NCBI GenBank assembly: GCA_036346275.1
Contig: CM070721.1
Location: 51,547,869-51,611,868 of the forward strand
Length of the DNA: 64,000 bases
DNA from: Otatea glauca
Lineage: Eukaryota > Streptophyta > Magnoliopsida > Poales > Poaceae
Direction: 5' to 3'
This document shows, one piece after another, positions 23,701 to 36,200 of the stretch. Under the pieces are notes generated by a model, which saw nothing but the letters and a program-made list of their open reading frames with translations, made no database searches and was not told the origin of the DNA. How positions within the stretch are numbered: the first letter of the stretch is position 1; each line of letters begins with the position of its first letter. The position numbers and the translations under genes were made by a program.

Positions 23701-24339
23701 GTCTCTAGAGCGCCTCGGCGCGCGTGCGAGGAGTCAAAAGACCTTGCGAAAGGAGCTGTCGACGCGCTACTCGGTGCACTTTAAGGGCCTCGGCGTATGC
23801 GCTACAAAGCGGCGAACGAGCGGAAACGGTCGGCGGCATTAGCTCCGGTGATCTCGCGAAGACGACCGACGTGGCCCTCTCCCAGCCGTTCGTGCGGCGA
23901 TGATCCGAAGGCGCACGCACGCGGACGACGTGGCTCACTCACGAGCATCCGTCGAGGATCGAGCGGCTCGGACGAGGCGACGCTAGGGTTTCGGCGGTTG
24001 GGCCGGCGACACGCACAGTAATGGGCTCAGACCATTACTGTTCAACTGATTTTAAAATCATTTCACATTTAAAATAATTCTAGAAATTCAATTAAATCAT
24101 TTGGAGCTTTTAAAATAGCAGAAAAATTCTAGAAAAATTCCAGGAATTACTTTGAGATATTTGGAACTCAATTAAAATATTTGCAAAAAAACTTTGCAAA
24201 AACTTTTCCATTATTCAATTGTTTTCAAGAAAAGCCCTATTTGAATAAATCCAATTAAATTTAAATAAATTCCCAAAAAAAAATCACAAAAATAAAAATA
24301 CTCCAAAATTTAAGTTAGAGCAAAAATTAGGGTGTTACA
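20735..24339 (-). repeat. 5' LTR of T1
   Basis: It is collinear with 11,451-15,067 over its whole length. It begins TGTCGGGACCCGAAC where the other copy has TGTCAGGACCCGAAC, and such one- to two-base differences recur at CAG/CTG/CCG sites. Small frames inside it are chance. Confidence 0.95.
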
Positions 24340-24455
24340 ATATCTGGCAGCATTATCGTCCGTATGCCATTTAGAGCAGCTAGCTAGTGCCACACCATAC
24401 TTAAACATCGTCTTGCAAAGAAGAGCTTTGAGCTCCATACCTGTAACTAGCAGCA
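24340..24455 (+). other. Short 5' flank of the LRR receptor-kinase relic
   Basis: This is the sequence between the T1 target duplication and the start codon of the relic, including the stretch CTTAAACATCGTCTTGC. It is all that remains of the promoter side; T1 and the Helitron lie immediately upstream. Confidence 0.4.
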
Positions 24456-24948
24456 ATGGCCTCTTTGGGTGTCTTGCTTTATGTCTTCACCTTGTTTCTC
24501 AGCTTACCATTAACCATCTGCAATGAGAGTGAAAATGATCGACAAGCTCTCCTTTGCTTCAAGTCCCAGCTCTCAGGTCCAGCCGGTGTTTTAGCATCAT
24601 GGAGCAATGCATCCCTGGAATTCTGCACTAGACCTCGCATCAGAAGGCATCACAGGCTCCATATCATCTTGCATTGCCAACCTCACCTCTCTTACAAGGC
24701 TGAAACTGTCAAACAACAGCTTCCATGGCAGCATACCATCCGAGCTCGGCCTCCTGAGCCAACTCAGCAACCTCAACCTCATTATGAACTCTTTAAAAGG
24801 TAACACCCCATCTGAACTCTCTTCGTGTTCCCAACTTCAAATCCTAGGTTTGTGGAACAATTCCCTCCACGGTGAGATCCCGCCTAGCCTAAGTGAATGC
24901 ACACATCTTGAAGAAATTAACCTTAGCAAGAACAACCTGCAGGGGGCG
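24456..24948 (+). pseudogene. Truncated LRR receptor-like kinase (Xa21/LRR-XII type)
   Basis: The start at 24,456 gives a hydrophobic signal peptide (MASLGVLLYVFTLFLSLPLT), then an LRR N-terminal cap (NDRQALLCFKSQLSG...SWSNASLEFC). The cap's second half, with its usual C-W-G-V-C pattern, is missing: near 24,625 the frame changes and the sequence resumes at ALDLASEGITGSISS. About four leucine-rich repeats follow (LTSLTRLKLSNNSFHGSIP, LSQLSNLNLIMNSLKG, CSQLQILGLWNNSLHGEIP, THLEEINLSKNNLQG). The reading is lost at about 24,948, where unrelated sequence begins. Transmembrane and kinase parts are absent. Family members act at the cell surface as immune or developmental receptors; this fragment cannot. 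Sequence likeness to rice genes of this class is strong from memory. Confidence 0.85.
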
Positions 24949-25720
24949 AACCGACTGCTAGCTCGGTGGCTCTAATAAGGGTTCTAATGAAATGATTAAG
25001 ATATCATAAAAATTTTGAATCATGATCACACTCCAGTGAATCTATAAAATTCTAATAAGTGCATTGTACAATTTATGTTCTTTCTGTTTTTTATTTTTGA
25101 AATATAACAAATGAAGTTCAACGTATACATAGATTTTATTGAGCAACCAATTTTTTTAAAAAAATTTAGGGAGTGGTACTGTGGAAATTATTAAGCTCTT
25201 GTAAAAATTTTGGATCATAATCACACTCAAGAAAATTTATAAAATTCTGACAAGGTTAATGTCCCAATTATGTTCATTCAGTTTTTGATTTTTTAAAGAT
25301 AATAAATTAAGTTCAATTATTTAAAAAAAAATTATGTATGATCCTACGCTTCTTAGGATAGTACCATAAATTTATCATATCATGCTAAAGCATGTAAAAT
25401 TTTATAAAAATCCGAAAGTTTTTCTGATGTTTTTAAAAAATGTCTCAAAATTTCCGTTTTTCAACAAATTTTCATAGGAGATGACTTTCTTAAGGGTTAT
25501 TGATCAATTTTCGGTCAAATCCGGTCATCAAACATCAAATTCCGGAATAAAATGCTGAGATTTCGGCGGTATATGGCGAGATCTCGCGCAAGAGACAGTG
25601 AGATTACTGTAGCAGTTTAACTTTTTTGAATTTTTTTCACTTCAGCCGGAATTTCAAATCTCGTCCCTGTCCGATAAGCGAGATCTGCAAGAGAAACCGA
25701 CGAGATTTTGAACCTTGGTT
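24949..25720. repeat. Inverted relative of the 1503-2620 repeat array
   Basis: On the reverse strand this carries the same units as the first array: GATCACACTC followed by a form of AAATTCTATAAAATTCT recurs near 25,025 and 25,205. The block AGATGACTTTCTTAAGGGTT at about 25,480-25,500 is the reverse complement of 1575-1595. It cuts off the LRR relic. Its first bases (GAACCGACTGCTAGCTCGGT) form a short imperfect palindrome, possibly an element end. Confidence 0.6.
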
Positions 25721-25754
25721 TGGAGAGCCATGTAGCATTTTCTGGTCGATTAGC

Positions 25755-25866
25755 ATGAGTGCCTGCACAATTGCGTGGCAACTCTCAATACACAAACTGT
25801 CTGCGCACCTGCACAATTGCGTGGCTACTCTTAAAACACAACCTGTCTGCGCAATTACACGGCTAT
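25755..25866. repeat. 46-bp tandem repeat, 2.5 copies
   Basis: CCTGCACAATTGCGTGGC occurs at 25,762 and 25,808, and a diverged third copy (CTGCGCAATTACACGGCT) lies near 25,847. It is non-coding. Confidence 0.7.
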
Positions 25867-25869
25867 ATT

Positions 25870-27099
25870 TTTAAAATATATTTATATTTGCTAATTACAA
25901 TTTAATATCTATGGTTGAAACACAACAATATTTTTATACAGTTGGACATTACTTAGTCTACAACTTTACAATCGACCCAATCAAAAATAAGTGGTATACG
26001 GCCTACGTACGCAGAAAGTACATAATAATAATCTACCTTGCTAGGCTGGCCGGGTCTTGCACGGGTCGCCGCCGACCGGCTCGTTTGGAAAAGGTCGTGA
26101 CTGTTGACAGAGAGGAAATGGGACGAGTCGAGCACGGTGTCGGCGGTTGGCACTGTCAACACTCTTACTGGATGCGTTATATCCTTTTTCACGGAAAATA
26201 CATGTTATATCATTTTCCTAAACTAATATAGTCCGGATTTCTAAAACTCTATCCGTTTCGATATATTTATCCATAGTTCGTCATGTGCACAAATTAAGAA
26301 AACAATAAATCTAAAAATAGTTAATAAAAGAATGACCATTCGTACTCCTATTAAATGACATAATAGGACCACTTCAAATCCTCCAAAGCATTTAAGGGAT
26401 AGTATTTGAAAAAATTTATATTGCACCTAAGTATTTTTTTCTATGTCCACCCCAAATAATGCACAACATTAGAGATGGTCCAACCTTCATGCACCCAGCG
26501 AAACGTTCCCAGAAACTTGCCTCCATCAAAATTAACCTCTCAGATCTTTCCTCAGCTTTACTCACCCACATCCGATGGCCATTGTTCAATGTGTCTAACT
26601 CATCCCTGTGGTCCACAACAGATCTCCCCCCCACCTCCAGCATCATCTCAAGGAAAAGGAAACAAATATCCTGGAATTAAGGAAAAGGAAACAAACGTTC
26701 TAGAAAAGAAAAAGACCATATATTACGTGCTGGGAAAAGGAAACCGGAAGACAGGGCACTATATTAGTTTGAAAAAATTACAATAACTACGCTGTAGATT
26801 ACCACAATGGACAAATTATTAAAACAGATACTCTAGTGGCATGGATAATTATAGCGAAATAAAGAGGGTGGCACCATGCAAATTATTTTACAAAAAAGTG
26901 CGCTGTGAGCTCCTGACTATTATACTTGTTGTACTTGCTATTAGATTCGGTTAACAAGTAATATACAAGGCAAATTATAAGCGAGAATGGATAGACTACT
27001 CTAACATAAATTCAAAATTTTCTACCGCGCGTGTAACCAATAAACCACTGTAAGTTATAGATTATGAAATTACTACTAGACGTGCAAACCCGTAGCGAA
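25870..27099. other. Intergenic spacer, no gene recognised
   Basis: The stretch is AT-rich. CTATCCGTTTCGATATATTT near 26,246 recalls the end of grass Stowaway-type elements, without a visible partner end. Frames at 25,911-26,231 and 26,475-26,786 have no recognised domain and no conserved composition. Confidence 0.4.
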
Positions 27100-27767
27100 A
27101 GTAGAGTTGATGTAGTGCGTTGATGCAGTTGTAGTCGTACTAGTCTTACGCTTCCTCCAACATCTCCTTGTGACCTCCACAGGTTGTCGATCGTCCTAGA
27201 GTTGAAACCTCACCGTAACGTCTCCAAGGTATCTACATGTACAGAGCAGGAACGCCACGCGTCGGAATATTAGCGCTGGCTGTGCGGTTTTGAGTGAAGG
27301 AGATGTGACGGCTAAGGTTTCAAGAATTCTAAATTCATGTGGTGTCTTCTAACCCTAAAGCTACCATCCCCACCTTTTATATAGACACCCCATATTAGGT
27401 CTCTACATTAGAAACCTATTAGGAACTCGAAACTCATTATAATTCGGATTACCATCCGAATTAATTCCTAACCCTTTAAGCATGCGACCCTATAAGTTCA
27501 CGTATACTTGGATACTGCCTTGGTATGCTTACTTGACATTAATTAATAGCGATCCCTAGCAGGATGTGCTGACTCCCGAATATATAAATATCACATAGGA
27601 CAAATCTTAACAATGCTTAATTATATGCATTTTCATTTGTCTCATAATATCAGTCAAACTCAAGGCAAGTATGTTCCATCCTTGTTTAGTTAGCTCAACC
27701 TCTCTTTCTCGATTACGTGATTCAAAATCGCCCACTACGGTTAACTTTTTAACCGTGAGTAGCATGG
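27100..27767. mobile_element. Left part of an LTR-like repeat split by T2
   Basis: This non-coding block contains CTTTTATATAGACACCCC (TATA-like, about 27,380) and CCTAACCCTTTAAGCATGCG. Across the T2 insertion it resumes at 39,573. Its texture resembles a reverse-oriented copia-type LTR known to me from grasses, but no ends or coding region are visible, so the class is tentative. The left boundary is approximate. Confidence 0.4.
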
Positions 27768-27772
27768 CTATG

Positions 27773-30700
27773 TGTAACATCCCAAAAATCTGCCAAATAG
27801 AGTTTTTATTGTTTAAAAGTGCATTTGTGATTTTCTGGAATTTATTTGGATTTTTCTGGATTTATTTGAATTAAATTCAAATCAAGTTTATTGCCTTTTA
27901 TTCAAATCTATTTAAATATGTGCAAAGTTAAAATAAAGTTTTGCCAAAAATATTTTATTTGAGTCCAGAATGTCTCAAAGTATTTTTGAGATTTTTCCTG
28001 AATTTTTCATGATTATTTTATTGCCTAAAACAAATTAAATGAATTTACGGAATTATTTTAAATGAAAAACCTTTAAAAAGCGTGTGAGCGATGGCGGGCG
28101 GCCCATGCCTTTGGCGGCCCAGATAGCCCGTGCGGCTGTTTCGCCAAAACCTAAACCTAAGAAATCGACCGTTGGATCGAGACCCAACGGTAGAGATCTC
28201 GCCGCGTCGTCGGCCTTCGGGGCGTTGATTGAGCGACGCGTGGGCGCCCGGATGAAGCGCGTCATCTTTCCGAAGTCGCCGCCGAGTCGCCGCCGCCGCC
28301 ACGAGCCGTCTTGAGTCCGGGCGGACACGCCTTCCGCGGCGACTATTTAAGGCGCCGAGCGCGGCACGGAACTCCCTCCTCGCGCGCGCATCTTTTCCAA
28401 AGCCCGAGGCTCTGTGTCGCCGTCGTTCGCACGAGAGAGCTCGCCGGAGTGAAGGTCCTTGCCGTGGTGGTTTCTGCTCGGTTTCGTCGCCGCCGTTGAT
28501 CTTTCGCCGTCGCCAGTGCCACCATCGAGATCGCCAAACCGCGCCGCGTCGGATCCGTGAAGAGTCATCGCCGTTTAAATCGCCGAACGCCAGGCGAGGT
28601 CGTCGTTCTCACGTCCGGTGGAGTTGCGCCGCCGCGTTGCCATCGTTACGTTGAAGCTTCGGAAGCCGTCGGATCTCCAGGGAAGGGTCTAGATCGTGCC
28701 ACGACGTCGCATGAACAGTGAACGTCTTTGGTAAGCGCTGACCGTTAGATCTAGATCCCGCGGCGGGTGTGCGGCCACGTCGCGTGAGATCGGTAGCCGT
28801 CCGATCAAACCCGTGCGCTATAGATCGCACCGTCGTTGCAACCAATCGTGACTCGCCGCGTGTCGGGCGCAAGCATCGAGGCGTCATGGACCGCGTCTGC
28901 GGTGAACCAACCCAACGTCGTGGACCGGGTCTATACGCCGGGACACGTGGCAGCGTCCGATTGGTTTGAATCAGGGCTGATGTCACGCTGACGTCATAAA
29001 TCGGTTTTTCAGTATAAAAATAAATCTGTTAATTTCGAATTTCTGATTTTCTGATTTCAGTATTTATTTCAAACTTCAAAAGGCTATATCTTTTGCATCG
29101 TAACTCGGATTTGAGTGATTCCAGTTTCTAAAAATTTGTAAAATTAAGATCTATTTAATGGTGAATTTTAATTGATTTTTGGAGTTTAATTGCTCTCTAT
29201 TTTGGTATTTATTTGCTTTTCTTCTTCGGTACGCGTAGACGTTGAATTGTGCGACGCTTCGGAGGAAGATCCAGCAACTCAAGAGCAAACTCCAGATCAA
29301 GATCAGGACCTATTCCAAGGCAAGTTGTGCTTTGATCATGTTGAACCCATGTTTGTAAAATTGCTATGTTTGATTTACACTATTGCATATATTTTAATTA
29401 TACAACTGTTTCAAATTAGTTTGGGCTTAGCTAAAATACCAGATTGATCTATACCCTACCTTGTCATTGTATGCCATGATCCATTGTCACCCTAGATTGG
29501 TTTAATATAGTTGATTAATGACTATAATCAACATTGGAGGTTTAGACCGTATTAGTTGCTTAGCCATGCCACGTCATCACATGTGTCAGAATCATTGATA
29601 ATTAATCTTGCTTAATGGAATATGGAACAATGTTATGAACTTGTGTGTCATGTGGGATCACACGATGAGATTGAGTTGTTGTGGCGAGTCATGTCACATA
29701 ACGATGTTGAATTGTTGATGGCACGTGGTGCTTGGTAATCAAGCGGGTGATAATCATTTAGATTGGGGCAAGTGGCAAGGGCGAGGAGGCCAAGGTGGGC
29801 CCGATGGGCGAGGGTATGTGGAAGTCTTGCCTTGATCACACTAAGGACTTAACCTTGCAAGCCTTTGACTGAGTCAATCATGCAACCACATGTGCGGTAT
29901 GGGCCACCTAGTGAGTAATTTGCAAAGTCTTAATGTTGATACTATCGTGGTCGGTGTGAGTTCCGGGTCAGGTGTAATTCACATGGCGCAAGAGGGGGCC
30001 ACGGATGTGGGTTTGAGACCATGATGTTGAAACCTTAGCGGGTAGTATCGGATTAAGATAGAGCATTGTAAAGGCTTTGTTATAATCTTTCGCCTTTGTG
30101 GTGTTTGGTTGTATCACGTGGGTAAAGTGCATAACCTCTGCAGTGTGAAACTATTCGGATAGCCGTGCTCATGTATTGAGCAATGCTCGGAATTACTGAT
30201 TAAGGGTTAGTTTAATAAATTGAACAACTTGGTTGGGATGGCGGGATTGCCATATGGAAGATTGGAACTTGATTTAGGATTGGAAACTTGGTTTACTTGA
30301 GAAATCTTGAATTTATTTATTATTGCTATTCGTTTTACATTCTTTACAATCTATTATTGTATTTGTTCATAAATCTTGCTTATTGCAAAATAGCCATGAT
30401 AGCCTATCCTTTGGAATAAGCCTTACATATAGATAAATAGAAGCGCATTCTGCACAACTTGTTGAGTGCTTTAAGTACTCACCCTTGCCAAACAACAATA
30501 ATCAACAGTTGAAGAATCTACACCTGTGTTGGAAGATAAGTCCAAGAAGACACGAGTCATTAGGGTCCGAGCCTTGTCGGTTGCCTGTGGTGAACTGATG
30601 AGCTATCTACGTTTCTACTTTCCATTTGCTTAATTATTAGTTTATATTCTCGGTCTTGCCTGCGTGGTATAATAATGTAAGTTGGTCATAAGATCATACA

Positions 30701-30846
30701 TTTAGCTATATCAATAAATGAACTTTTATTCTATTATCGTTGTGTATGATGTGATATGTACCAATGTTAAGCTGTGTGCACTAGCGTTGATCCTGGGACT
30801 AGTGCGGTAAACACGGTGGGTTGAATCGATGGATTCGGGTCCTTCA
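27773..30846 (+). repeat. 5' LTR of T2
   Basis: It starts TGTAACATCCC and ends CCTTCA. A TATA-like CTATTTAAGG lies near 28,342 in the GC-rich promoter region. Frames at 28,045-28,986 on both strands are shadows of that region. Confidence 0.95.
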
Positions 30847-30850
30847 GAGG

Positions 30851-30861
30851 TGGTATCGAGC
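30851..30861 (+). promoter_or_regulatory. Primer binding site of T2
   Basis: It reads TGGTATCGAGC, four bases after the 5' LTR. It is the initiator-Met site lacking one A in the CAG trinucleotide. Confidence 0.8.
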
Positions 30862-32064
30862 ATCTTGTTGGAGGTCTTGGCCTAGATAGTGTGGAGGTGT
30901 CTTGTGAGAGTCCAAAACTATTTTCTAAAGGAAAATCTAGACTTAATTAATAAAACACTCTCGACTCATCTCATTCTCTACTTCTCGCCTTTGCTGAATT
31001 TACCGTCTTACTTGCCGTTTCGGGTGGAGAACTTATTCAAAGTTCTTGTGGAGCAGATGCCGATCGTTCCGACCTTTGAGGAGTCAGCTGGCGGCTACGC
31101 CATGGAGCTGTGGAGAGTACTTCAGACGCTTGGAGGCTTCTACCGCCCACTTTACCGAGGAGGCAGCTGGACAGTGAACGGTGTACACCGAGGATTTATT
31201 TGCAAGTCGATTATCTACGCCGGAGAACGAGGAAGCGGCGAGGCCAATCAACGTCTCCGCCAGAAGGTTCTCGTATGAAGTTGCAATTCAGGAGGTTGCT
31301 CGACTTGCTCTTCGCCGTGTCTGCCGCGACTACGCCGACGAGCTTCACGACTCAGTGTTCCGCCTTCACCCAGACGTTCAAGCGTGCCAAGACGGCGGAT
31401 CGAGGAGTGAGTGTGCTACACGACGCACCTTGCGAGTTCGCCCTTGCCGGGAGGATCACATGAGAGATACTACTCAGAGTGGAGGCGTATGCGAGGCACT
31501 CAGAGTGGCGGCGAGCAGAGCTCGAGGTGACCCGTGCTTGACCATCGGGATGATCACCGAGGTGGGAGAGGCCACGAGGCGATTGAGGACGAGTGGAGCG
31601 CGTGACTCGGGGAGTTCAGAGCGGTGAGGAGTCCGAGGAGGATCCAGAGGAGCGCGAGTGGGAGCAGAGGAGTCTGAGACCCGTTGTTGCAGAGGATCTA
31701 GTAGTAGGTCATCGGGATAGGTTCGCCCGATGCCCGCTCATCCACCGGTGTATCGCCGGTCGACCTCGGCTGTGGTGGTGGATGAGTGAGTGTCGACCTT
31801 GAGCCGTGTTGAGACTCGAGTGTGAGTCGCGTCTTTAAGTTAGTCTTTGCCTTTCTAGTTGGCGTTAAGGTTGCGTGTTTAGTTTGCTTCTTTGTATTCT
31901 TGAGTGTGCGTTATGTGTTGCAAAGCTTGTAGGCTTAAATAAGCACCATACCAAGTTAAATAAAGAATTGTTCAGTTTGGGTATAACCTATCTCCCCGCT
32001 TTAGAAATTCTTACTTCTTATCTATGCTACATCTACCTTTCCTAACCTAAGAGGCAATCATCAG
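30862..32064 (+). other. T2 leader with a possible pre-gag ORF
   Basis: A 1.2-kb leader contains frames at 30,889-31,278 (129 codons) and 31,181-31,627 (148 codons, with SYEVAIQEVARLALRRVCRD). The latter has an amphipathic-helix look resembling an extra ORF I recall upstream of gag in grass gypsy elements. T1 has coding-like sequence at the same position. The function is unknown and the frames are broken. Confidence 0.45.
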
Positions 32065-33240
32065 ATGGTGAATACTCGAGGAAACAACGGTGCTTCAGGA
32101 AGTGGACTGCGTCAGAATGACAACCCCAATGACGGAGGCAGCCCTCAACCACCGACGAAGAGACATGCGAGAATCTAGGAGCATTTCGCGCGCAGACTCA
32201 AGCGATGCAGAACAATGATGCGGCAGATGCAAAGCAGATGACCAATCTGTGATAAATCACAACAACCCTGCAACTCAGAACAATCATGGTGGACCTCGAC
32301 CTATGTCAAACCTATCAGATTTTATGAGGACTAGGCCACCAACTTTTTCGGGAAATGTGAATCCTTTGGAAGCCGATGACTGGCTTAGGACCATTGAGAA
32401 GAAACTGCACATCACACAGTGTGAAGGAAATGAGAAGGTGCTTTACGCCTCTCATCAACTGGAAGGGACCGCCGCAGAGTGGTGGGAGAACTACTGTGCC
32501 GCTCATGGAGCCCCACAGGAGATAACCTGGGAGGAGTTTACTAATGCTTTCCGCCAGTACCATGTCCCAGAGGGAATGATGGATCTTAAGAAGGAGGAGT
32601 TCAGAGCTTTGAAGCAAGGAGGCAACGGTGGCGAATACTTGAACAAATTTACTCGATTAGCTCGCTATGCCCTCGAAGGCGAGCGGCAGACAAAGCTAAG
32701 CGATCTCGTTTCATGAAGGGATGAACTCGGGACTACTGTGTGGGGCGATTACCCACAATTTTCCAGATTTTCAGAGTGGTAAATAAGGCTTTGATCCTAG
32801 AAGATAAGCGCAAAGAGCTAGGTGAAAACCGTAAGCGCTTGATGAATAATCGGTGGGCGTCCAAACCATCTCGTTTGAGGATGTCACCAAAGCAATTTGC
32901 TAGATTCCAACCACTAGCCGGAAACAAGACATCAACCCTCGCACCTCGCCACGCCAATCGAGCTTTGGACACAAAGACAGGCAACAATGCACCAGAGGAA
33001 ATCGGCAATCCGCGGTGAAGAGATGCTATACTTGCAATGAGCCAGGCACTTTTCAAATAGGTGTCCACGAAGGAGGCATCACGCCATTCGTTTCAACACT
33101 GGGAACAACACCGCTAAGGCACCAACCTCGGAGGAAATCGTGCGCCGAGTCAAGCCGAGCAACCCGCAATCAACGGGCGTGGAAGGATCAACCACATCAC
33201 TGCGCAGATGGAGCTCGAGGAAGCTACGGACGTCGTCTTG
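32065..33240 (+). pseudogene. T2 gag
   Basis: The start MVNTRGNNGASGSG at 32,065 matches T1. Capsid-type sequence is open at 32,249-32,716: FMRTRPPTFSGNVNPLEADD, QLEGTAAEWWENYC, ITWEEFTNAFRQYHVPEG and YLNKFTRLARYA. A frame break follows near 32,715. The zinc knuckle near 33,018-33,060 begins CYTCNEPG, but the His and last Cys are lost to a frame slip. Gag forms the particle that packages the RNA. The breaks are short indels, several at CAG/CTG sites. Confidence 0.85.
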
Positions 33241-36200
33241 GGTAAGTTTTCGGTCAACTCAAGACTGCTCATGCTTTGTTTGATTACGGAGCTTCGCATT
33301 CGCTTGTGTCTCAAAGTTTTGCAACCAAGAATGGATTTAAAGTGGTGAATCTTAAGTGTGTGCTCTTAGTCCAAGCCCGGGATCCGAGCTTAGATCTAGC
33401 CTTGGGTGTTTGGGAGCTAAGTTGCTTATGGATGGGATAGAATTCCTAGCGAATCTTATCTTGATAGATGCGCAATCCTAGACGTCATCCTTTGAATGGA
33501 TTGGCTGTCTAAGCATAAGGCCGTTTTGGGTGTGGCGAAGGATCGTGACTTTGGAAGGCCCTAGTGGCAAGAAAGTAGAGTTTCAAGCGACCGCAGTTCG
33601 AGATGGGCAGTTAATGGTCAACAGCGTGAAAGCCATCAGCATGGAAGATGTGCGAGAGCTGGGAATACCGGATGTGTTTCGGAAGATTTGCAGATTGCCA
33701 CGGGCCGTGATATCGAGTTCGTGATTGAATTAGCACCAGGGACAGCACCGATATCAAAGAGACCATATCGGATGCCTACCGACGAGTTAGTGGAAATGAA
33801 GAAGCAGATTGAGGAACTGCAAGAGAAGGGTTTCATTAGACCAAGTTCATCACCGTGGGGAGCCCCGGTTTTGTTTGTTCGCAAGAAGGATGGAAGTCTT
33901 AGAATGTGCATTGATTATCGTGCACTCAATGAAGTAACGATCAAGAATAAGTATCCGTTGCCCAGGATCGACGACTTATTTGATCAGTTAAGAGGAGCTG
34001 GAGTTTTCTCCAAGATAGATCTTCGTTCGGGATACCATCAGTTGAAGATCCGGCGGAGGATGTGCCTAAGACTGCGTTTTACGCGATATGGACATTATGA
34101 GTTCACAGTCATGTCATTTGGATTGACTAATGCCCCAAACATATTTCATGAACATGATGAATAAGGTTTTCATGGAATATTTGGATAAGTTTGTTGTAGT
34201 CTTCATAGGCGATATTTTGGTTTACTCAAAGACAGAAGAAGAGCATGCGAACATCTAAGGATGGTTTTAGGCAGTTGAGAGCATCAGCTATATGCAAAGT
34301 TTAGCAAGTGTGAATTCTGGAAGGAGAAAGTCGAATTCTTGGGTCATGTAATGACTACTAAAGGAGTAGCAGTTGACCCAAGCAAAGTGGACGCAGTGTT
34401 GCATTGGGAGCAACCGAAGTCTGTTACCCAGATCCGTAGTTTTCTGGGAATGGCGGGATATTACCGTCGGTTCATAGAAGGATTCTCGACAATTGCTAAA
34501 CCCCTTACGCAGTTGTTGAAGAAAGAAAAGAAGTTTGCATGGACGCCAGAGTGCGAGAAAAGTTTCATGGAATTAAAGAAGCGTTTAACAACAGCCCCGT
34601 GTTAGTATTGCGGATGTGCGTAATGGATTTGACATTTCTTGTGATGCTTGAAGCAAGGCTTGGGATGCGTGTTAATGCAAGAGGCAAAGTCGTTGCTTAT
34701 GCGTCGAAACAGATTGAGGCCACATGAAGTGAATTACCCAACGCATGATTTGGAGCTAGCTGCCGTAGTGCATGCTTTAAAGATATGGCGTCATTATCTC
34801 ATAGGAAATAGATGTGAGATATATCTGAGACCATAAGAGTCTCAAATACATATTCACTCAAGTGACTGAATATGAGGCAGCGAAGATGGCTTGAGCTAAT
34901 TAAGGATTATAATGGGAATCCATTATCATCTGGAAAAGCCAATGTGGTGGCGGATGCTCGAGTCGAAAGAGCCATAGCGCAAATACATTGTCAATGGGGA
35001 TCAACCGAATTATGCAAGGAATTTGAAGTTAAGGTTGGAAGTCGTTCAAGGAATGGTAGCTGCACTTGAAGTAAAGCCAACATTGGAAGATCAGTTAGAG
35101 AAGGCGGAAGGATGACGATAAAATTTCTAAGATCAAAGTTAAAAAGAAGAAGGCTTAGCTGTAGATTTCACTCTGGACGAGCAAGGAACCATGTTCTTCA
35201 AAGGCGAATTTGTGTCTTGGATAAAAGGAACTAAAGAAATTGATTCTTGAGGAGGCTCATGATTCTAAGTACTCGACTCATCCAGAAGTGCCAAGATGTA
35301 CGAGATTTGAAAGAGAGATTTTGGTGGCCTAACATGAAGCGTGAAGTAGTGAACATGTTGCTTTATCGACATATGTCGAGGGTAAAAGCCATGCATCAAA
35401 GACCATTTGATGCATTGCGGTAGATTAAAAATTCGGAATGGAAGTGGGAAGAAATCGGAATGGATTTTATCACGGTTTACCTAAGACTCGTAAAGGTTAC
35501 GATTCCATTTGGGTTATAGTGGATCGTCTAACCAAGGTCGCTCATTTCATCCCGATAAAGACCACTTACTCAGGAGATCGTTTGGCGAATTGTACATGTC
35601 AAGGATTGTATGTCCGCATGGAGTGCCAAAGAAGATTGTGTCGATGTGAGGTACCCAATTTACCTCGAGATTTTGGAATAAGTTGCACGAAGCAATGGGG
35701 ACCCGTTTGAATTTCGATCTGACATATCACCCATGAGACGGATGGTCGACCGAAAGAGTAAATCAGATTTTAGAGGATATGTTGAGAGCTTGTGCTTTAG
35801 CTTATGCTACGACATGGGATAAATGTTTGCCATATGCGGAATTTAGTTACAATAATAGTTATCAAGCTAGCCTGCAGATGTCACCGTTTGAGGCGTTGTA
35901 TGGGCGTGCTTGTCGTACTCGATGAATTGGAATGAAACAGAGAGCGATTGGTTTTCGGGCCAGACATTCTCGAGGAAGCCGAAAGTCAAGTCGCAATGAT
36001 CAGAGAGAGATTGAAGATAGCACAGTCAAGACAGAAAAGCTACGCAGATAATCGTCGTCGAGATTTGAGTTTTGAACGAGAAGATCATGTGTATCTCGTG
36101 GTTACCCCTCTTAAGGCGTTAAAAGATTTCACGTTAAAGGAAGCTTGCGCCAAGATATATTAGTCCGTTCAAGATTACGAGCCGTCGAGGAGAGGTAGCT

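Larger units (their letters stand above)
11451..24339 (-). mobile_element. T1: full-length Tekay/Del Ty3/gypsy retrotransposon
   Basis: This is a complete element on the minus strand: 5' LTR at 20,735-24,339, primer site, leader, gag, protease, RT, RNase H, integrase, chromodomain, polypurine tract, 3' LTR at 11,451-15,067. It is flanked by a perfect 5-bp target duplication, ATATC (11,446-11,450 and 24,340-24,344). The LTRs are 3.6 kb and nearly identical apart from many small changes, most at CAG/CTG/CCG trinucleotides. It separates the Helitron-side sequence from the LRR receptor-kinase relic. Confidence 0.95.

Noticed and set aside
28045..28986. Host gene in the GC-rich region with Arg-rich frames
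   Set aside because: It lies within the T2 5' LTR and recurs in the 3' LTR at 36,794-37,596.
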